A stretch of DNA of 64,000 bases from NCBI GenBank assembly GCA_017645645.1, contig JAGCOB010000008.1, forward strand, positions 62,001 to 126,000, given 5' to 3'. The translations under genes and the position numbers were made by a program. Below are positions 17,090 to 27,049 of this stretch, in pieces. The number at the start of each line of letters is the position of its first letter. Positions within the stretch are counted from its first letter, which is position 1. This DNA comes from Prevotella sp. (GTDB lineage: Bacteria; Bacteroidota; Bacteroidia; Bacteroidales; Bacteroidaceae). Under the pieces are notes generated by a model. It was not told the origin of the DNA. It saw only the letters and a program-made list of their open reading frames with translations, and did not search any database.

Positions 17090-19057
17090 TTATTTGTTAT
17101 ATCCGCTCTCAGGATTCTCATACATGCTGATGGGGATGGTGAACTGCATCATCTCGTCGAGGTTATGGACAGGATGTTCTACGTCTTGTGGAATAGGACG
17201 ATGGGAGAATGTCTGGAAATAGAGCAGACAGGCATCGCGCCACCATTCAGCATCACGAGCCTGGATGCGGAGTTTGCGTTGTACCTCGTCGAAACGCTGA
17301 GTGTCAACATAGGGTTGCATAGCATCCCATACAACCAAGAAATGACGCACCTCATGAACACCATCATCATATTTATGACATAGTTCATCCCAGAAGGTAC
17401 GACCACTCTTCATGCGATGATCCCAAGGGACATGATGAAACCATGTCAGCAGGTTCTCAGGACAAGTGTTGATATCGTTGTAGAGGCGGCAGAGTTTGTC
17501 TGGATATTGCTTGACATTAGCAGAGCCTGTCAGTGTGCGATCAAAGCCTAATCCGATACTGTCAGCCTTGTGGTAGTAAGGTGGTGTCCAGTCGGCTCTT
17601 AATCCCTTCGGACTATACCAAGGTTCTGGTCCATAATGGTGCGTTCCTGCAAAGATATGATGGATACCCAGTGGCATCATATAACTGACGCAGGTCTCAC
17701 GGGAGTCGAGCATAAGCTTGACTAATTGGGAATTAGCAGCCGCAGTAGAGTTACCAAAAGTTGCCTCCAGCCACTCTTCCGCAATCTCTTTTGATGTTAG
17801 TGAGGGATTCCATGCCAGTCGTCCGAAAGCATACCAGTTAGCCTGTGCAAAGTGGTGTCCGCACCAGTTCGTATCATCGCCGATATTTGCCACACCAGCC
17901 ATCGCTTTCAGACTGTTGGGCTTCACAAACGAGAAGAATTCCTTCCACATGGGGGCGAGATAAACAAGATGGTTGGCAGCACCAAGATACTCTTGTGTTA
18001 TCTGGAACTCCACCATCATCGGTGTTTTCTGCAAGGCAGTGAACAACGGACTGTATGGTTCGCGGGGTTGGAAGTCCACAGGACCGTTCTTAATCTGGAT
18101 AATAACATTATCGGCAAACTGGCCGTCAAGTGGCATAAACTCCTCATATGCTTGGTTGGCACGATCGCTACTTTGGGGCTTATAGACAAAGGCGCGCCAC
18201 ATCACAATACCATGATGAGGCTTGAGTACACCAGCCAGCATATTGGCACCATCAGCATGTGTGCGTCCGAAGTCCTGCGGACCAGGCTCTCCTTCGGAGT
18301 TCGCCTTCACGAGAAATCCACCGAAATCTGGGATCAGTTGGTATATCTCATTCACTTTATTCTTCCACCATCGAATAACATCCGCGTCGAGTGGATCAGC
18401 AGTCTTTAGTCCACCTACCTTGATGGGTGAGGCGAAGTTGATGGAGAGATAGACACGAATGCTGTAAGGTCGTAACTGGTCTGCAATATTCTTGGCTTTC
18501 TGCAGACTTTCAGTCGACAAAGCCTCGGGCTTGGCATTCACATTATTAAGTACTGTTCCATTGATGCCGATAGACGCATTGGCGCGTCCATACATTTTCA
18601 TACGAGCAGGGTCTGGATTCACGAAGATGCTATGTCCAGCAAAGCCACGCTCGACTGTGCCATCAGGATTGTCCCAGTGGTTCAGGATACGCAGATCGTA
18701 AGCAGGTACCTCACTGATATTAAGCGATGCACAGTCCTTTCCTGTCTGTTGCAGGCGTAGCAGATGATAGGCTCCATAAAGCAGTCCTGCATCACTGGCA
18801 GCCGTTATTACAATCTTTCCATCTTGGCTCTTGATGGTGTAGCCGTCTTTGGCGATGCCTTTCTGTAGTTTCAGCATCACAGGACCACCCTGCCAGTAGG
18901 TTTGTAACTCAGTCATGGCTGTACCTTTCACGCCTGTTATCGTAGACGTGCTAACGGTGTCGAGTCGTAACCATAGACGACTGCCGTCTTCACCATAAGT
19001 CGCAGTGGCACTCCATCCTGTCATTAGCAGGAGAAAAAATGAAAAAAGGATTCTCAT
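17090..19057 (-). CDS. alpha-glucuronidase, GH67 (first copy)
   Basis: A 655-residue secreted enzyme of family GH67, which removes (4-O-methyl)glucuronic acid from the non-reducing end of xylooligosaccharides. A signal peptide ends near TATA. The family motifs include NHWDNPDGT, NASIGINGTVLNN, GGFLVKANSEGEPGPQ (with a catalytic acid region) and WCGHHFAQANWYAFGRLAWNP. I placed the start at ATG 19057, after the promoter box at 19079-19086. It is divergent from the GH29-GH43-GH2 operon. A second GH67 lies at 47457-49334. Confidence 0.93.
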   Translation of the reverse strand: MRILFSFFLLLMTGWSATATYGEDGSRLWLRLDTVSTSTITGVKGTAMTELQTYWQGGPVMLKLQKGIAKDGYTIKSQDGKIVITAASDAGLLYGAYHLLRLQQTGKDCASLNISEVPAYDLRILNHWDNPDGTVERGFAGHSIFVNPDPARMKMYGRANASIGINGTVLNNVNAKPEALSTESLQKAKNIADQLRPYSIRVYLSINFASPIKVGGLKTADPLDADVIRWWKNKVNEIYQLIPDFGGFLVKANSEGEPGPQDFGRTHADGANMLAGVLKPHHGIVMWRAFVYKPQSSDRANQAYEEFMPLDGQFADNVIIQIKNGPVDFQPREPYSPLFTALQKTPMMVEFQITQEYLGAANHLVYLAPMWKEFFSFVKPNSLKAMAGVANIGDDTNWCGHHFAQANWYAFGRLAWNPSLTSKEIAEEWLEATFGNSTAAANSQLVKLMLDSRETCVSYMMPLGIHHIFAGTHHYGPEPWYSPKGLRADWTPPYYHKADSIGLGFDRTLTGSANVKQYPDKLCRLYNDINTCPENLLTWFHHVPWDHRMKSGRTFWDELCHKYDDGVHEVRHFLVVWDAMQPYVDTQRFDEVQRKLRIQARDAEWWRDACLLYFQTFSHRPIPQDVEHPVHNLDEMMQFTIPISMYENPESGYNK

Positions 19058-19078
19058 ATTGTTTTTGTTATTGTATTG

Positions 19079-19086
19079 CAAAGATA
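19079..19086 (-). promoter_or_regulatory. -7 box of the first GH67 gene
   Basis: TATCTTTG on the minus strand, 21 bases before the GH67 start codon. The plus-strand box at 19129-19136 lies 42 bp away, so a shared regulator could act on both. Confidence 0.7.
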
Positions 19087-19128
19087 CAACAATTATTTTA
19101 AAGTGTTGCTCATATATCATTTTTTATT

Positions 19129-19136
19129 TATCTTTG
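19129..19136 (+). promoter_or_regulatory. -7 box of the GH29-GH43-GH2 operon
   Basis: TATCTTTG on the plus strand, about 20 bases before ATG 19157. It is divergent from the GH67 promoter. Confidence 0.7.
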
Positions 19137-19156
19137 CAACATAAAACTACCTAAAC

Positions 19157-20920
19157 ATGAAACGATTATTACTATCTTCAATAGTGCTATGGTGTGCTCT
19201 GACGTTGGAGGCACAAATTGTAAATCCTTGTGGTCCGCTACCTAATGCTAACCAGTTGCGGTGGCAGGATATGGAGATGTATGCGTTTATCCATTACTCA
19301 CTGAACACATATACTGATCAGGAATGGGGCTTCGGCAATGAAGACCCACAGTTGTTCAATCCCTCCGACCTTGATTGTAAGCAGTGGGCGCGTGTCTGTA
19401 AACAGGCAGGCATGAAAGGTATTATCTTTACTGCCAAGCATCATTGCGGTTTCTGTATGTGGCCTTCAGCGTATACGGAATATAGCGTGAAGAACGCACC
19501 TTGGAAGGATGGCAAGGGTGATGTGGTACGTGAACTGGCTGATGCTTGTCGTGAGGAAGGATTGGAGTTTGCAGTGTATCTCTCGCCTTGGGATCGTAAT
19601 CATCCAGAATATGGACGACCAGAATATGTCACGTATTTCCGCAACCAATTGCGTGAACTACTCACCAACTATGGAGACATTTTTGAAGTATGGTTCGATG
19701 GCGCCAATGGTGGTGACGGCTGGTATGGTGGTGCCAACGAGACACGAAAGATAGATCGTACTACATATTATCAATGGCCAGAGACCTATAAGATGATTCG
19801 TGAACTGCAACCCAAGTGCCTGATATGGAACGATGGCAGCGATCGTGGTGATCTGCGTTGGGTAGGTACCGAGGCTGGTAATGTAGGAGAGACGAACTGG
19901 AGTTTGTTGTATCATGATGGTGATGTACCTTATCAGATGTTACATTATGGTGTGGAAGATGGTGACGTATGGTGTCCTGGTGAGACGAATACCAGTATCC
20001 GTCCAGGGTGGTTCTATCACGATGCAGAGAACGAGCATGTGAAGAGTCTCTCGAAACTAATGGACACCTATTATAAATCTGTTGGCCGTAACTCCACATT
20101 GTTGCTGAATTTCCCTATTGCTCCCAACGGGCGCATCCATCCGAATGACAGTCTACGAGGCATTGCCTTTAAGAAAATGATTGATGAAGTGTTTAAGACC
20201 GATCTGGTAGCCACAGCCAAGACAACGACTCAAGGAAATGAAACCATCATCTACTTTAATAAACCAACAACCTTTAACCGTTTCCTTGTTGAGGAAGACA
20301 TTGCCCAAGGGCAGCGTGTGAAGAAGTTTTCCCTTGAAGCACTTGTTGACGGACAATGGCAACCACTGAAAGATGAATTGGTCGAAAGGCTACGGGTAGG
20401 CGAGCAAAGCTCGGGAAAGAATGGTGACGGACTCACAACCATTGGTCATCGTCGTATCATCTGTTTTCCCACTGTCAAAGCTACGAAACTCCGTTTTACC
20501 ATTACTGACGCCAAGTGTGAGCCGGTGATCAAAAAGCTGGGTGCTTACCTTGCTCCTGAACTTACGGCAGACATACCCAATAGCGGTGAGAAGAAATCAT
20601 CAGCCCTGCACATCTTCTTCGGAAGTCCTAAACAGATGTTCATCGACTGGGATAGCGAGCAGACAATCAGTTCCTTCCGCTATCTACCGCCACAAGGTGG
20701 TATTGATGGAATCATTACCCATTATACATTGTGGGCATCTACTGATTGGAGTCATTGGACGAAGTTGGCTTCGGGTGAGTTCTCGAACATTGTGAACAAC
20801 CCCATCTGGCAGAACGTGAGACTCAACCCCACCAAAGTCCGCGTACTGCGTTTCGAGGCTGACCGGCTTGCTGGTGGTGAGCGCATGGGGTATGGAGATA
20901 TTGAAGTTGTAACGGAATAA
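19157..20920 (+). CDS. alpha-L-fucosidase-like enzyme, GH29
   Basis: A 587-residue secreted glycosidase with a signal peptide ending at LEAQ. The GH29 barrel covers about residues 30-340. It has the AFIHYSLNT start, TAKHHCGFCMWPS, and the nucleophile aspartate in EVWFDGANGGDGW. The remaining 200 residues contain a beta-sandwich, probably a CBM32-like F5/8 domain. GH29 enzymes remove alpha-L-fucose. Fucose is not a common xylan substituent, so the natural target may be a complex side chain or another glycan. It leads an operon with GH43 and GH2, 9 bases before the former. Confidence 0.9.
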   Translation: MKRLLLSSIVLWCALTLEAQIVNPCGPLPNANQLRWQDMEMYAFIHYSLNTYTDQEWGFGNEDPQLFNPSDLDCKQWARVCKQAGMKGIIFTAKHHCGFCMWPSAYTEYSVKNAPWKDGKGDVVRELADACREEGLEFAVYLSPWDRNHPEYGRPEYVTYFRNQLRELLTNYGDIFEVWFDGANGGDGWYGGANETRKIDRTTYYQWPETYKMIRELQPKCLIWNDGSDRGDLRWVGTEAGNVGETNWSLLYHDGDVPYQMLHYGVEDGDVWCPGETNTSIRPGWFYHDAENEHVKSLSKLMDTYYKSVGRNSTLLLNFPIAPNGRIHPNDSLRGIAFKKMIDEVFKTDLVATAKTTTQGNETIIYFNKPTTFNRFLVEEDIAQGQRVKKFSLEALVDGQWQPLKDELVERLRVGEQSSGKNGDGLTTIGHRRIICFPTVKATKLRFTITDAKCEPVIKKLGAYLAPELTADIPNSGEKKSSALHIFFGSPKQMFIDWDSEQTISSFRYLPPQGGIDGIITHYTLWASTDWSHWTKLASGEFSNIVNNPIWQNVRLNPTKVRVLRFEADRLAGGERMGYGDIEVVTE

Positions 20921-20929
20921 TAATGACAG

Positions 20930-22546
20930 ATGATAAAGAAAGTATTTGCTGTTGCCTTATTGGCTACTGTCTTGACAGAGATGAATGCTCAAGGATTCAA
21001 GAATCCAGTGCTTCCAGGCTTCCATGCCGACCCCAGTGTGTGCCGTGTCGGCGATGATTTCTATCTCGTTAATAGTACATTTCAGTATTTCCCAGGTGTA
21101 CCAGTATTTCATTCGAAAGACCTGGTGAACTGGGAACAGGTGGGTAACTGCTTGACGCGTCCGTCTCAGGTGGATCTGAAAGGAACTGATGGCAATAGCG
21201 GTATCTATGCACCTACTATCCGATATAACAACGGACGTTTTTACATGGTGACGACGGTTTTCCCTTCACGCCGCCACTTTTATGTATGGACAGACAATCC
21301 CGCTGGTGAGTGGTCGGAACCTATTGTGATAGACTTTGCTATCGGCAGTTGTGACCCCACGCTCTACTTCGAGGAAGACAAATGCTATTTCCTTTGGAAA
21401 GAAGGCGAGATCAAGATTTGTGAGATAGATGTGGAGACAGGTAAGCAGTTGGGTGAGATACATTATCTGGGTGTTGGGTTAGGCGGACGCTACCCCGAAG
21501 GACCACATATTTATAAAAAAGACGGCTACTACTATTTATTGTTGGCTGAAGGTGGTACAGAACATGGACATCATGTGAACATCCTGCGTAGTAAGAGCCT
21601 ATTCGGTCCCTACGAGCCTAATCCTGCCAACCCTATTCTCTCGCATTTTAATATGAAGATGCAGAACAGCAACATCCAAGGACTGGGGCATGCAGATCTG
21701 GTGCAAGCATCTGACTCATCGTGGTGGATGATCTGCCTGGGATACCGTACTAGTGGTTATCTGCAACATGTGATGGGGCGTGAGACCATGTTGGCACCTG
21801 TACAGTGGGAAAAAGACGGCTGGCCAGTAGTAGGCGGTAGCCAGGGGACGGAAATCGGCACGCTGAAGACGGACATGCGATGCCAGACACTGCCATTAGT
21901 CCCTATGGCGAAAGATCCTATAAGGGAAGAATTTAACTATATCAAGCGTGATGTATCCCCAGACAGCTATCATTCCCTTGGTCTGCCAATGGGTTGGATG
22001 AGTCTGTGCAATCCTGATTATACATGCTATTCGCTGACGGAGCGCAAAGGTTTTTTACGTCTCTACCCCTCCAAGACAGACCTCAGTGCTACAGCTTCGC
22101 CTACGTTCATAGCTCGCCGTCAGACAGAACTGGATTTTACGGCTACGGCATTATTGGATATTTCTTCGCTGACAGAAGGAATGCAGGCTGGCATCACCGC
22201 CTACGCCGCTCCGCTGAACCACTATGATGTGGTGGTTGAGAAACGGAACGGACATACCTTTATCAAGTCAAATGTACGTTTAGGTCAAACCAGTCACTCC
22301 GAAAAAGAAATGGAGATAAATGGCAGCCAGGTCTGGCTACGCATTACCTCAGACAAGGATTTCTACTATATGCTTGCTTCGATTGATGGTACAAACTTTG
22401 TTGAATTGGCTAAAATGGAATACCGCTTTCTGAGTACTGAAACCATAGGCGGCTTTACTGGTGTGATGCTTGGACTCTTTACCCAGTTTAATAATGAAGC
22501 AGTCAGCGGATATGTTGATGTTGACTGGTTTGAGTATCAGACATAA
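20930..22546 (+). CDS. glycoside hydrolase GH43 (beta-xylosidase / arabinofuranosidase)
   Basis: A 538-residue secreted enzyme with a signal peptide ending at MNAQ. The five-bladed GH43 propeller (about residues 25-320) shows the catalytic triad: the base Asp in FHADPSV, the pKa-tuning Asp in GSCDPTLYF and the acid Glu in YPEGPHIY. A C-terminal concanavalin-like domain (about 345-538) matches the XynB-type accessory domain. These enzymes release xylose or arabinose from arabinoxylan fragments; which one cannot be decided here. It is the second gene of the operon. Confidence 0.93.
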   Translation: MIKKVFAVALLATVLTEMNAQGFKNPVLPGFHADPSVCRVGDDFYLVNSTFQYFPGVPVFHSKDLVNWEQVGNCLTRPSQVDLKGTDGNSGIYAPTIRYNNGRFYMVTTVFPSRRHFYVWTDNPAGEWSEPIVIDFAIGSCDPTLYFEEDKCYFLWKEGEIKICEIDVETGKQLGEIHYLGVGLGGRYPEGPHIYKKDGYYYLLLAEGGTEHGHHVNILRSKSLFGPYEPNPANPILSHFNMKMQNSNIQGLGHADLVQASDSSWWMICLGYRTSGYLQHVMGRETMLAPVQWEKDGWPVVGGSQGTEIGTLKTDMRCQTLPLVPMAKDPIREEFNYIKRDVSPDSYHSLGLPMGWMSLCNPDYTCYSLTERKGFLRLYPSKTDLSATASPTFIARRQTELDFTATALLDISSLTEGMQAGITAYAAPLNHYDVVVEKRNGHTFIKSNVRLGQTSHSEKEMEINGSQVWLRITSDKDFYYMLASIDGTNFVELAKMEYRFLSTETIGGFTGVMLGLFTQFNNEAVSGYVDVDWFEYQT

Positions 22547-22596
22547 TAATAAACGTTATTGTATTATTCATATTTTCTGCAACTAAATAACTCACA

Positions 22597-25584
22597 ATGA
22601 TGAAAAAGACTATAATACTTCTAACTTTGTTGAAGACATTGACAGCTCAAGCGCAAGTCAATGACTGGGAGAACCCGTCTGTATTAGGTATCAACAAACT
22701 GCCTTATCATGCTACATTGCAGTTGCCGTCGAAAGAAAAAGAATGTAAGGAGATTGTAAGTCTCGACGGACAGTGGTCGTTTCACTGGAGTCGTAACCCA
22801 GAAGAGAGACCTGTCAACTTTTACAAAGAGGACTACGATATTAGTAACTGGGCAAGAATAACTGTACCTGGTAACTGGCAGACACAGGGTTTTGGAACTC
22901 CTATCTATACTAACATTGAATACCCGTTCCAACGCAATCGCCCCAGCGTCACCAGTGAACCTCCAAAGGACTGGACAGCCTACGAGAACCGTAATCCCGT
23001 AGGGTCGTATGTCACGTTTGTCGATGTTACGAAGGAAATGCTGTCAAAGAATCTTATTCTCCATTTTGGTGGTGTCCATTCTGCGATGTACCTTTGGGTG
23101 AATGGACAGAAGGTGGGTTATAGCCAGAACTCAATGACCCCTGCTGAGTTTGATATTACCAAATATCTGCGTGAAGGTAAGAATAGACTCGCTGTTGAAG
23201 TGTATCGCTGGAGTGACGGCAGTTACTTGGAAGATCAGGATATGTGGAGGCTATCAGGTATTTACCGACCAGTGCAGTTATGGGTACGCCCTTTAGTGCA
23301 TATCAGTGATTATCAGGTGACGGCTGAGCCCAATGCAGACTACAGCAAAGCAAATGTAAAGGCGACAATCAGTCTTTGTAATGTTGGGAAGCAAACAACG
23401 AAGGATTTACAGGTCGTATTGAAGATTGATGGTCGTGAGATAACAGGTAGTGCCCAGAAACTTATAGCTGGCGATACGACCATGTTGACATTGAATGATG
23501 TCCTCTACAAACCGCAGCTATGGTCTGCCGAGAAACCATATCTCTATCCTTTCAGTATAGAATTACGTGATGTGAAGGGTGCTGTCATCGAACACTTCGA
23601 CTACCATCTCGGTGTAAAGAAAGTAGAGGTTGTTGGTGAGGTCTTCAAGATTAACGGTAAGAATGTGAAACTACGTGGTGTGAACCGCCATGACCATCAC
23701 CCAAAGACAGGACGTTATGTGGATGATGCCACCTATGAAGAGGATATCCGACTGATGAAACAGGCGAATATCAATTTTCTGCGTACCTCACACTATCCGG
23801 ACCGCGAATATCTCTATGAGCTCTGTGATCGCTGGGGTATCTATGTGATGGACGAGGCGAATCACGAGACGCATGGATATGGATACGCCAATGAGGAGAT
23901 GGGTGAGGATCTGGCTTGGCAGCAGGCACATGTTGACAGGGCAGAGTCTTTGGTGAAGCGCGACTTCAACCACCCTTGTGTGATTCTATGGAGTCTTGGC
24001 AACGAAGGGGCGGTAGGACCGAATATAGAGGCGATGTATAATAAGGTACGTGAACTCGATAATACACGTCCTCCGTTCTATGATAGTGACCGCCGTTACA
24101 GTTGTATATGGGATGAAAGCTATCTCTATCCCGATGACCTGCGTAAGAATGCCCGGCAGGTGACAGACAAACCCTTTATGATGCGAGAGTATGCTCATGC
24201 CATGGGAAACTCCTGCGGTAACTTACAGGAGTATTGGGATGTCATCTATGCTGACAGTAGTATCTGCGGTGCTGCTATCTGGGACTGGGTGGACCAAGGA
24301 CTACTAAAAGACGGTTATTATGCTTATGGTGGTGACTATGGTGACAAGCCCAATCTTGATGCTTTCTGTATCAACGGACTCATCGGTCCAGACCGTAAAC
24401 CGCATCCGCATTATTACGAGGTGCAGTATGTCTATCAGCCTCTGCAGTTTGTTCGCGAGGGTAATGATATCCGTATTATCAACCGTGACTTCTTCACTGG
24501 TATCGATGAATATGAATACTACTGTGAGATGTATCATAATGGTGAGCAGGTCATTGGCGAGCTTGCCAGAGTGAAAGATGGCAGGTTTGAGATACCCTTT
24601 CCTTATAATCCTTACAACGAACCAGAACTGATACTGAATGTCTATGCCAGTCTGCGGAAGGATACACCTTGGGCTCCAAAGGGATTCGTCGTGGCTCGTG
24701 AACAGTTCGTTCTTAAACCTGAAACATTCTGGCCTGCCTTTGGCGGTGAGGATGCTAAAGTCGTGATGACTGACAATGGTTTCATGGCGAATACAGAGAA
24801 TGGTTCTGTTATTATTTCCAAGACAGGGGCATTGGTTTCTTGGATAGTAGATGGAGAACAGATGCTACATCATGCTCTTGAGCCTTATTTCTGGAAACCC
24901 GAGAATGACAACCAGCACGCAGCCCACTTTGCAGAACGTACTGCTGTCTGGCAGCATGCTGCAGAACAGCGCACCATCAAGTCTGTCCGAGCAAAAGGTA
25001 ATCAGGTCATTACAGAGATGTCACTGCCAGTAGGTGCCGACCTCACTATAACCTATTCTTTAAAGTCGGACGGTCGTATCATGGTGGAGATGGACTATAA
25101 TCCCACTGCGACGGATATCCCCCTGATGCCGAAGTTCGGAATGCGGATGCGTCTGCCTGCCGACTTTACGCAGATTAAATATTACGGCCGTGGTCCTTGG
25201 GAGAATTATCCTGACCGTAAAGGCTCTGCCTTTATCGGTATCTATGAGACATTGCTTAAGGATTATGAGACAGAGTATATCCATCCACAGGATAACGGCA
25301 ATCGCTGTGATATCCGTTGGTTCGAGATATCATCTCCCAAGCAGAAGTTACGTATTGACGGTGGTCAACCCATATGTATCCGTGCTTGGGACTATGGTGA
25401 GGAAGACCTTATCGGTGTCCGTCATCCTAATGATATCCAACGTGGACGTTTTGTCAACCTGAACATTGACTTAACGCTTCATGGTGTTGGTGGAGCAGAC
25501 ACTTGGGGCAAGCATACCCTGCCTCAATACACTATTGATGGTAATAAACCTCATCACTACAGCTTTATTCTTTCACCGAAATAA
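22597..25584 (+). CDS. GH2 beta-galactosidase (LacZ-like)
   Basis: A 995-residue five-domain GH2 enzyme with a signal peptide ending at AQAQ, so it acts outside the cytoplasm. The sugar-binding domain has VPGNWQTQG and the catalytic barrel starts after KLRGVNRHDHHP. The acid/base Glu is in SLGNEGAVG and the nucleophile Glu in MMREYAHAMGNS. The C-terminal LacZ small-chain domain contains YYGRGPWENYPDRKGSAFIG. It likely cleaves beta-galactosides in decorated xylan side chains or another plant glycan. It follows the GH43 gene by 50 bases. Confidence 0.93.
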   Translation: MMKKTIILLTLLKTLTAQAQVNDWENPSVLGINKLPYHATLQLPSKEKECKEIVSLDGQWSFHWSRNPEERPVNFYKEDYDISNWARITVPGNWQTQGFGTPIYTNIEYPFQRNRPSVTSEPPKDWTAYENRNPVGSYVTFVDVTKEMLSKNLILHFGGVHSAMYLWVNGQKVGYSQNSMTPAEFDITKYLREGKNRLAVEVYRWSDGSYLEDQDMWRLSGIYRPVQLWVRPLVHISDYQVTAEPNADYSKANVKATISLCNVGKQTTKDLQVVLKIDGREITGSAQKLIAGDTTMLTLNDVLYKPQLWSAEKPYLYPFSIELRDVKGAVIEHFDYHLGVKKVEVVGEVFKINGKNVKLRGVNRHDHHPKTGRYVDDATYEEDIRLMKQANINFLRTSHYPDREYLYELCDRWGIYVMDEANHETHGYGYANEEMGEDLAWQQAHVDRAESLVKRDFNHPCVILWSLGNEGAVGPNIEAMYNKVRELDNTRPPFYDSDRRYSCIWDESYLYPDDLRKNARQVTDKPFMMREYAHAMGNSCGNLQEYWDVIYADSSICGAAIWDWVDQGLLKDGYYAYGGDYGDKPNLDAFCINGLIGPDRKPHPHYYEVQYVYQPLQFVREGNDIRIINRDFFTGIDEYEYYCEMYHNGEQVIGELARVKDGRFEIPFPYNPYNEPELILNVYASLRKDTPWAPKGFVVAREQFVLKPETFWPAFGGEDAKVVMTDNGFMANTENGSVIISKTGALVSWIVDGEQMLHHALEPYFWKPENDNQHAAHFAERTAVWQHAAEQRTIKSVRAKGNQVITEMSLPVGADLTITYSLKSDGRIMVEMDYNPTATDIPLMPKFGMRMRLPADFTQIKYYGRGPWENYPDRKGSAFIGIYETLLKDYETEYIHPQDNGNRCDIRWFEISSPKQKLRIDGGQPICIRAWDYGEEDLIGVRHPNDIQRGRFVNLNIDLTLHGVGGADTWGKHTLPQYTIDGNKPHHYSFILSPK

Positions 25585-25598
25585 TAAATGACAGAACA

Positions 25599-26225
25599 AT
25601 GAAATTACGAATGATGATGTTTTCAGTGCTCACGATGGTTGTCCTGAGTGCGTGTGCGAAGAAAGTAAAACTGACAATCGACGGTACTCTGTTGTCTTCA
25701 CAGACTACGTTGTACTTGATTGTCAACAAGGATACAGCTAATGCACAGCGTATTCCCATCAATGATGCAAAGTTTTCTGTTATTGTTGAAGTGGACAAGA
25801 ATGACTTCATCCGTTTGCAGGAAAATAAAGACAGGCCTGGACGCGGTGGTTTCGTCCTCATTCCCGACAGTCGCCATATTACTGTTGATACGTGGAAAGG
25901 TGCAGTAGAGGGTTCCCCTATGTCGCAACGCCTGCAAAATGCAGTCGAGGAGATAAGGAGTGCTGGACCTGGCACTTTCCATATCGATGTTTTCTCTGAG
26001 GACCCCAAGGCCTGGGAGGAAGCACGTGCTAAAGAGAGGGATATACGTGCACGGATGGAACAGGAACAACGTGAGATCGTCCGTAAGGTGATGCTGGAGA
26101 ATAAAGACAACAACATCCCTGCATGGATTCTCTATTGCTTCCCGGAACAGGCTTACATGTATCTTGATGAAGTGACTCAGGACTCACCAAAATGGATGAG
26201 ATATCCGATATTGATGAGACAATGA
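25599..26225 (+). CDS. lipoprotein, possibly DUF4369-type
   Basis: A 208-residue lipoprotein with lipobox LSAC. The N-terminal beta-rich part (KLTIDGTLLSSQTTLYL, then IPINDAKFSVIVEV) resembles the DUF4369 domain that often precedes thioredoxin domains in Bacteroidetes. No thioredoxin CxxC domain follows; instead there is a charged helix (about residues 130-165). It may be a lipoprotein that lost or never had the thioredoxin part. It is the last gene of the GH operon, 14 bases after GH2. Confidence 0.75.
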   Translation: MKLRMMMFSVLTMVVLSACAKKVKLTIDGTLLSSQTTLYLIVNKDTANAQRIPINDAKFSVIVEVDKNDFIRLQENKDRPGRGGFVLIPDSRHITVDTWKGAVEGSPMSQRLQNAVEEIRSAGPGTFHIDVFSEDPKAWEEARAKERDIRARMEQEQREIVRKVMLENKDNNIPAWILYCFPEQAYMYLDEVTQDSPKWMRYPILMRQ

Positions 26226-26237
26226 CTCTATCCGGAG

Positions 26238-26265
26238 ATGTCAGGGGACAGGTAACTGACATAAA
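26238..26265 (+). repeat. 28-bp motif shared with 57528-57555
   Basis: It starts ATGTCAGGGGACAGGT and ends TGACATAAA. The copy at 57528-57555 (opposite strand) matches at 26 of 28 positions. TGTCA/TGACA ends make it partly palindromic. Confidence 0.75.
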
Positions 26266-26315
26266 CGAAGTAAGAAGCCAGATGGAAGAAGTAAGATACT
26301 TTTTCACATAAAAAC

Positions 26316-26346
26316 TTGCGTAATATAGGAAAAATGATTACCTTCG
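26316..26346 (+). promoter_or_regulatory. promoter of the RelE/ParE toxin-antitoxin pair
   Basis: A TTG -33 element (26316-26318) and a weaker -7 TACCTTCG (26339-26346), separated by 20 bp. The implied start lies about 17 bases before ATG 26369. Confidence 0.55.
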
Positions 26347-26368
26347 CAGTCGAATAAACAACTATAAA

Positions 26369-26635
26369 ATGGAAGAGAAAAATTATCAACGATTCGAAGA
26401 AGAGGAAGGTGTTGGAATGGCGGTAGAGCCATTGATGCCTCCTATGAGCGAAAGCGTTAGGGTGGGAAAGGTAAAGCATAATGTTTCTACAGAGCCTTTC
26501 CAAACAGATGAATTAGGAAGAATCGTTCTTACAAAGGAAATGAGAAAAGCAGTTCATCAAGCAGAAGAAGACTTAAAGAAAGGGAAATGTCTTTCGGAAG
26601 AAGGTTTCCTAAAAAGATTCTCAAAATGGCTTTAG
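26369..26635 (+). CDS. putative antitoxin of a RelE/ParE system
   Basis: An 88-residue acidic, mostly helical protein with a disordered N-terminus (MEEKNYQRFEEEEG) and a C-terminal helix (MRKAVHQAEEDLKKG). It overlaps the toxin gene by 10 bases, the usual arrangement for an antitoxin. No ribbon-helix-helix or HTH motif is clear, so the assignment rests mostly on position. Confidence 0.75.
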   Translation: MEEKNYQRFEEEEGVGMAVEPLMPPMSESVRVGKVKHNVSTEPFQTDELGRIVLTKEMRKAVHQAEEDLKKGKCLSEEGFLKRFSKWL

Positions 26636-26928
26636 AAATTAATTACAGTCCACTATTCATTGAAGATTTAGAAACTATTCTTACATACTTTGATGAAAGA
26701 AATGGGAGTAGCAGATTCAGTAAGAGAATACTGAAGATGATTCATCGTCAGATAAAGATTTTAAAGACGATGCCAGAGATTGGGCGTTTGACTGATCTTC
26801 CTGGTGTAAGAATTTTATTCGTTGAAAGATTCGCTATAGAGTATCAAATAAGAGATTCCGTAGTCTTAATTATTGATATATACTCATGTCAAACAAATCC
26901 TGATCTTCGTCTGTTTCAAAAGACATAG
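26626..26928 (+). CDS. RelE/ParE family toxin
   Basis: A 100-residue protein with the RelE/ParE fold pattern: INYSPLFIEDLETILTYF, then MPEIGRL, VRILFVERFAIEYQI and the terminal strand VVLIIDIYSC. It starts at ATG 26626, inside the last codons of the antitoxin (ATGGCTTTAG overlap). ParE members poison gyrase and RelE members cleave mRNA on the ribosome; which applies is not decided by these motifs. It lies between the polysaccharide operon and the yccF gene. Confidence 0.85.
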   Translation: MALEINYSPLFIEDLETILTYFDERNGSSRFSKRILKMIHRQIKILKTMPEIGRLTDLPGVRILFVERFAIEYQIRDSVVLIIDIYSCQTNPDLRLFQKT

Positions 26929-26982
26929 TGCGCTGATGATCAAACAATGCGAGGAATATATCTCAAATAATATTCCGATTTA

Positions 26983-27014
26983 TTTGGCAAATTGTGTTTT
27001 TTGTCGTACCTTAG
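26983..27014 (+). promoter_or_regulatory. promoter of the YccF gene
   Basis: A -33 TTTG (26983-26986) and a -7-like TACCTTAG (27007-27014), 20 bp apart. The last bases deviate from the consensus, so it is moderately supported. Confidence 0.5.
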
Positions 27015-27049
27015 CAAACTAATTAGAAAGAATGATAGACTAAGTAAAT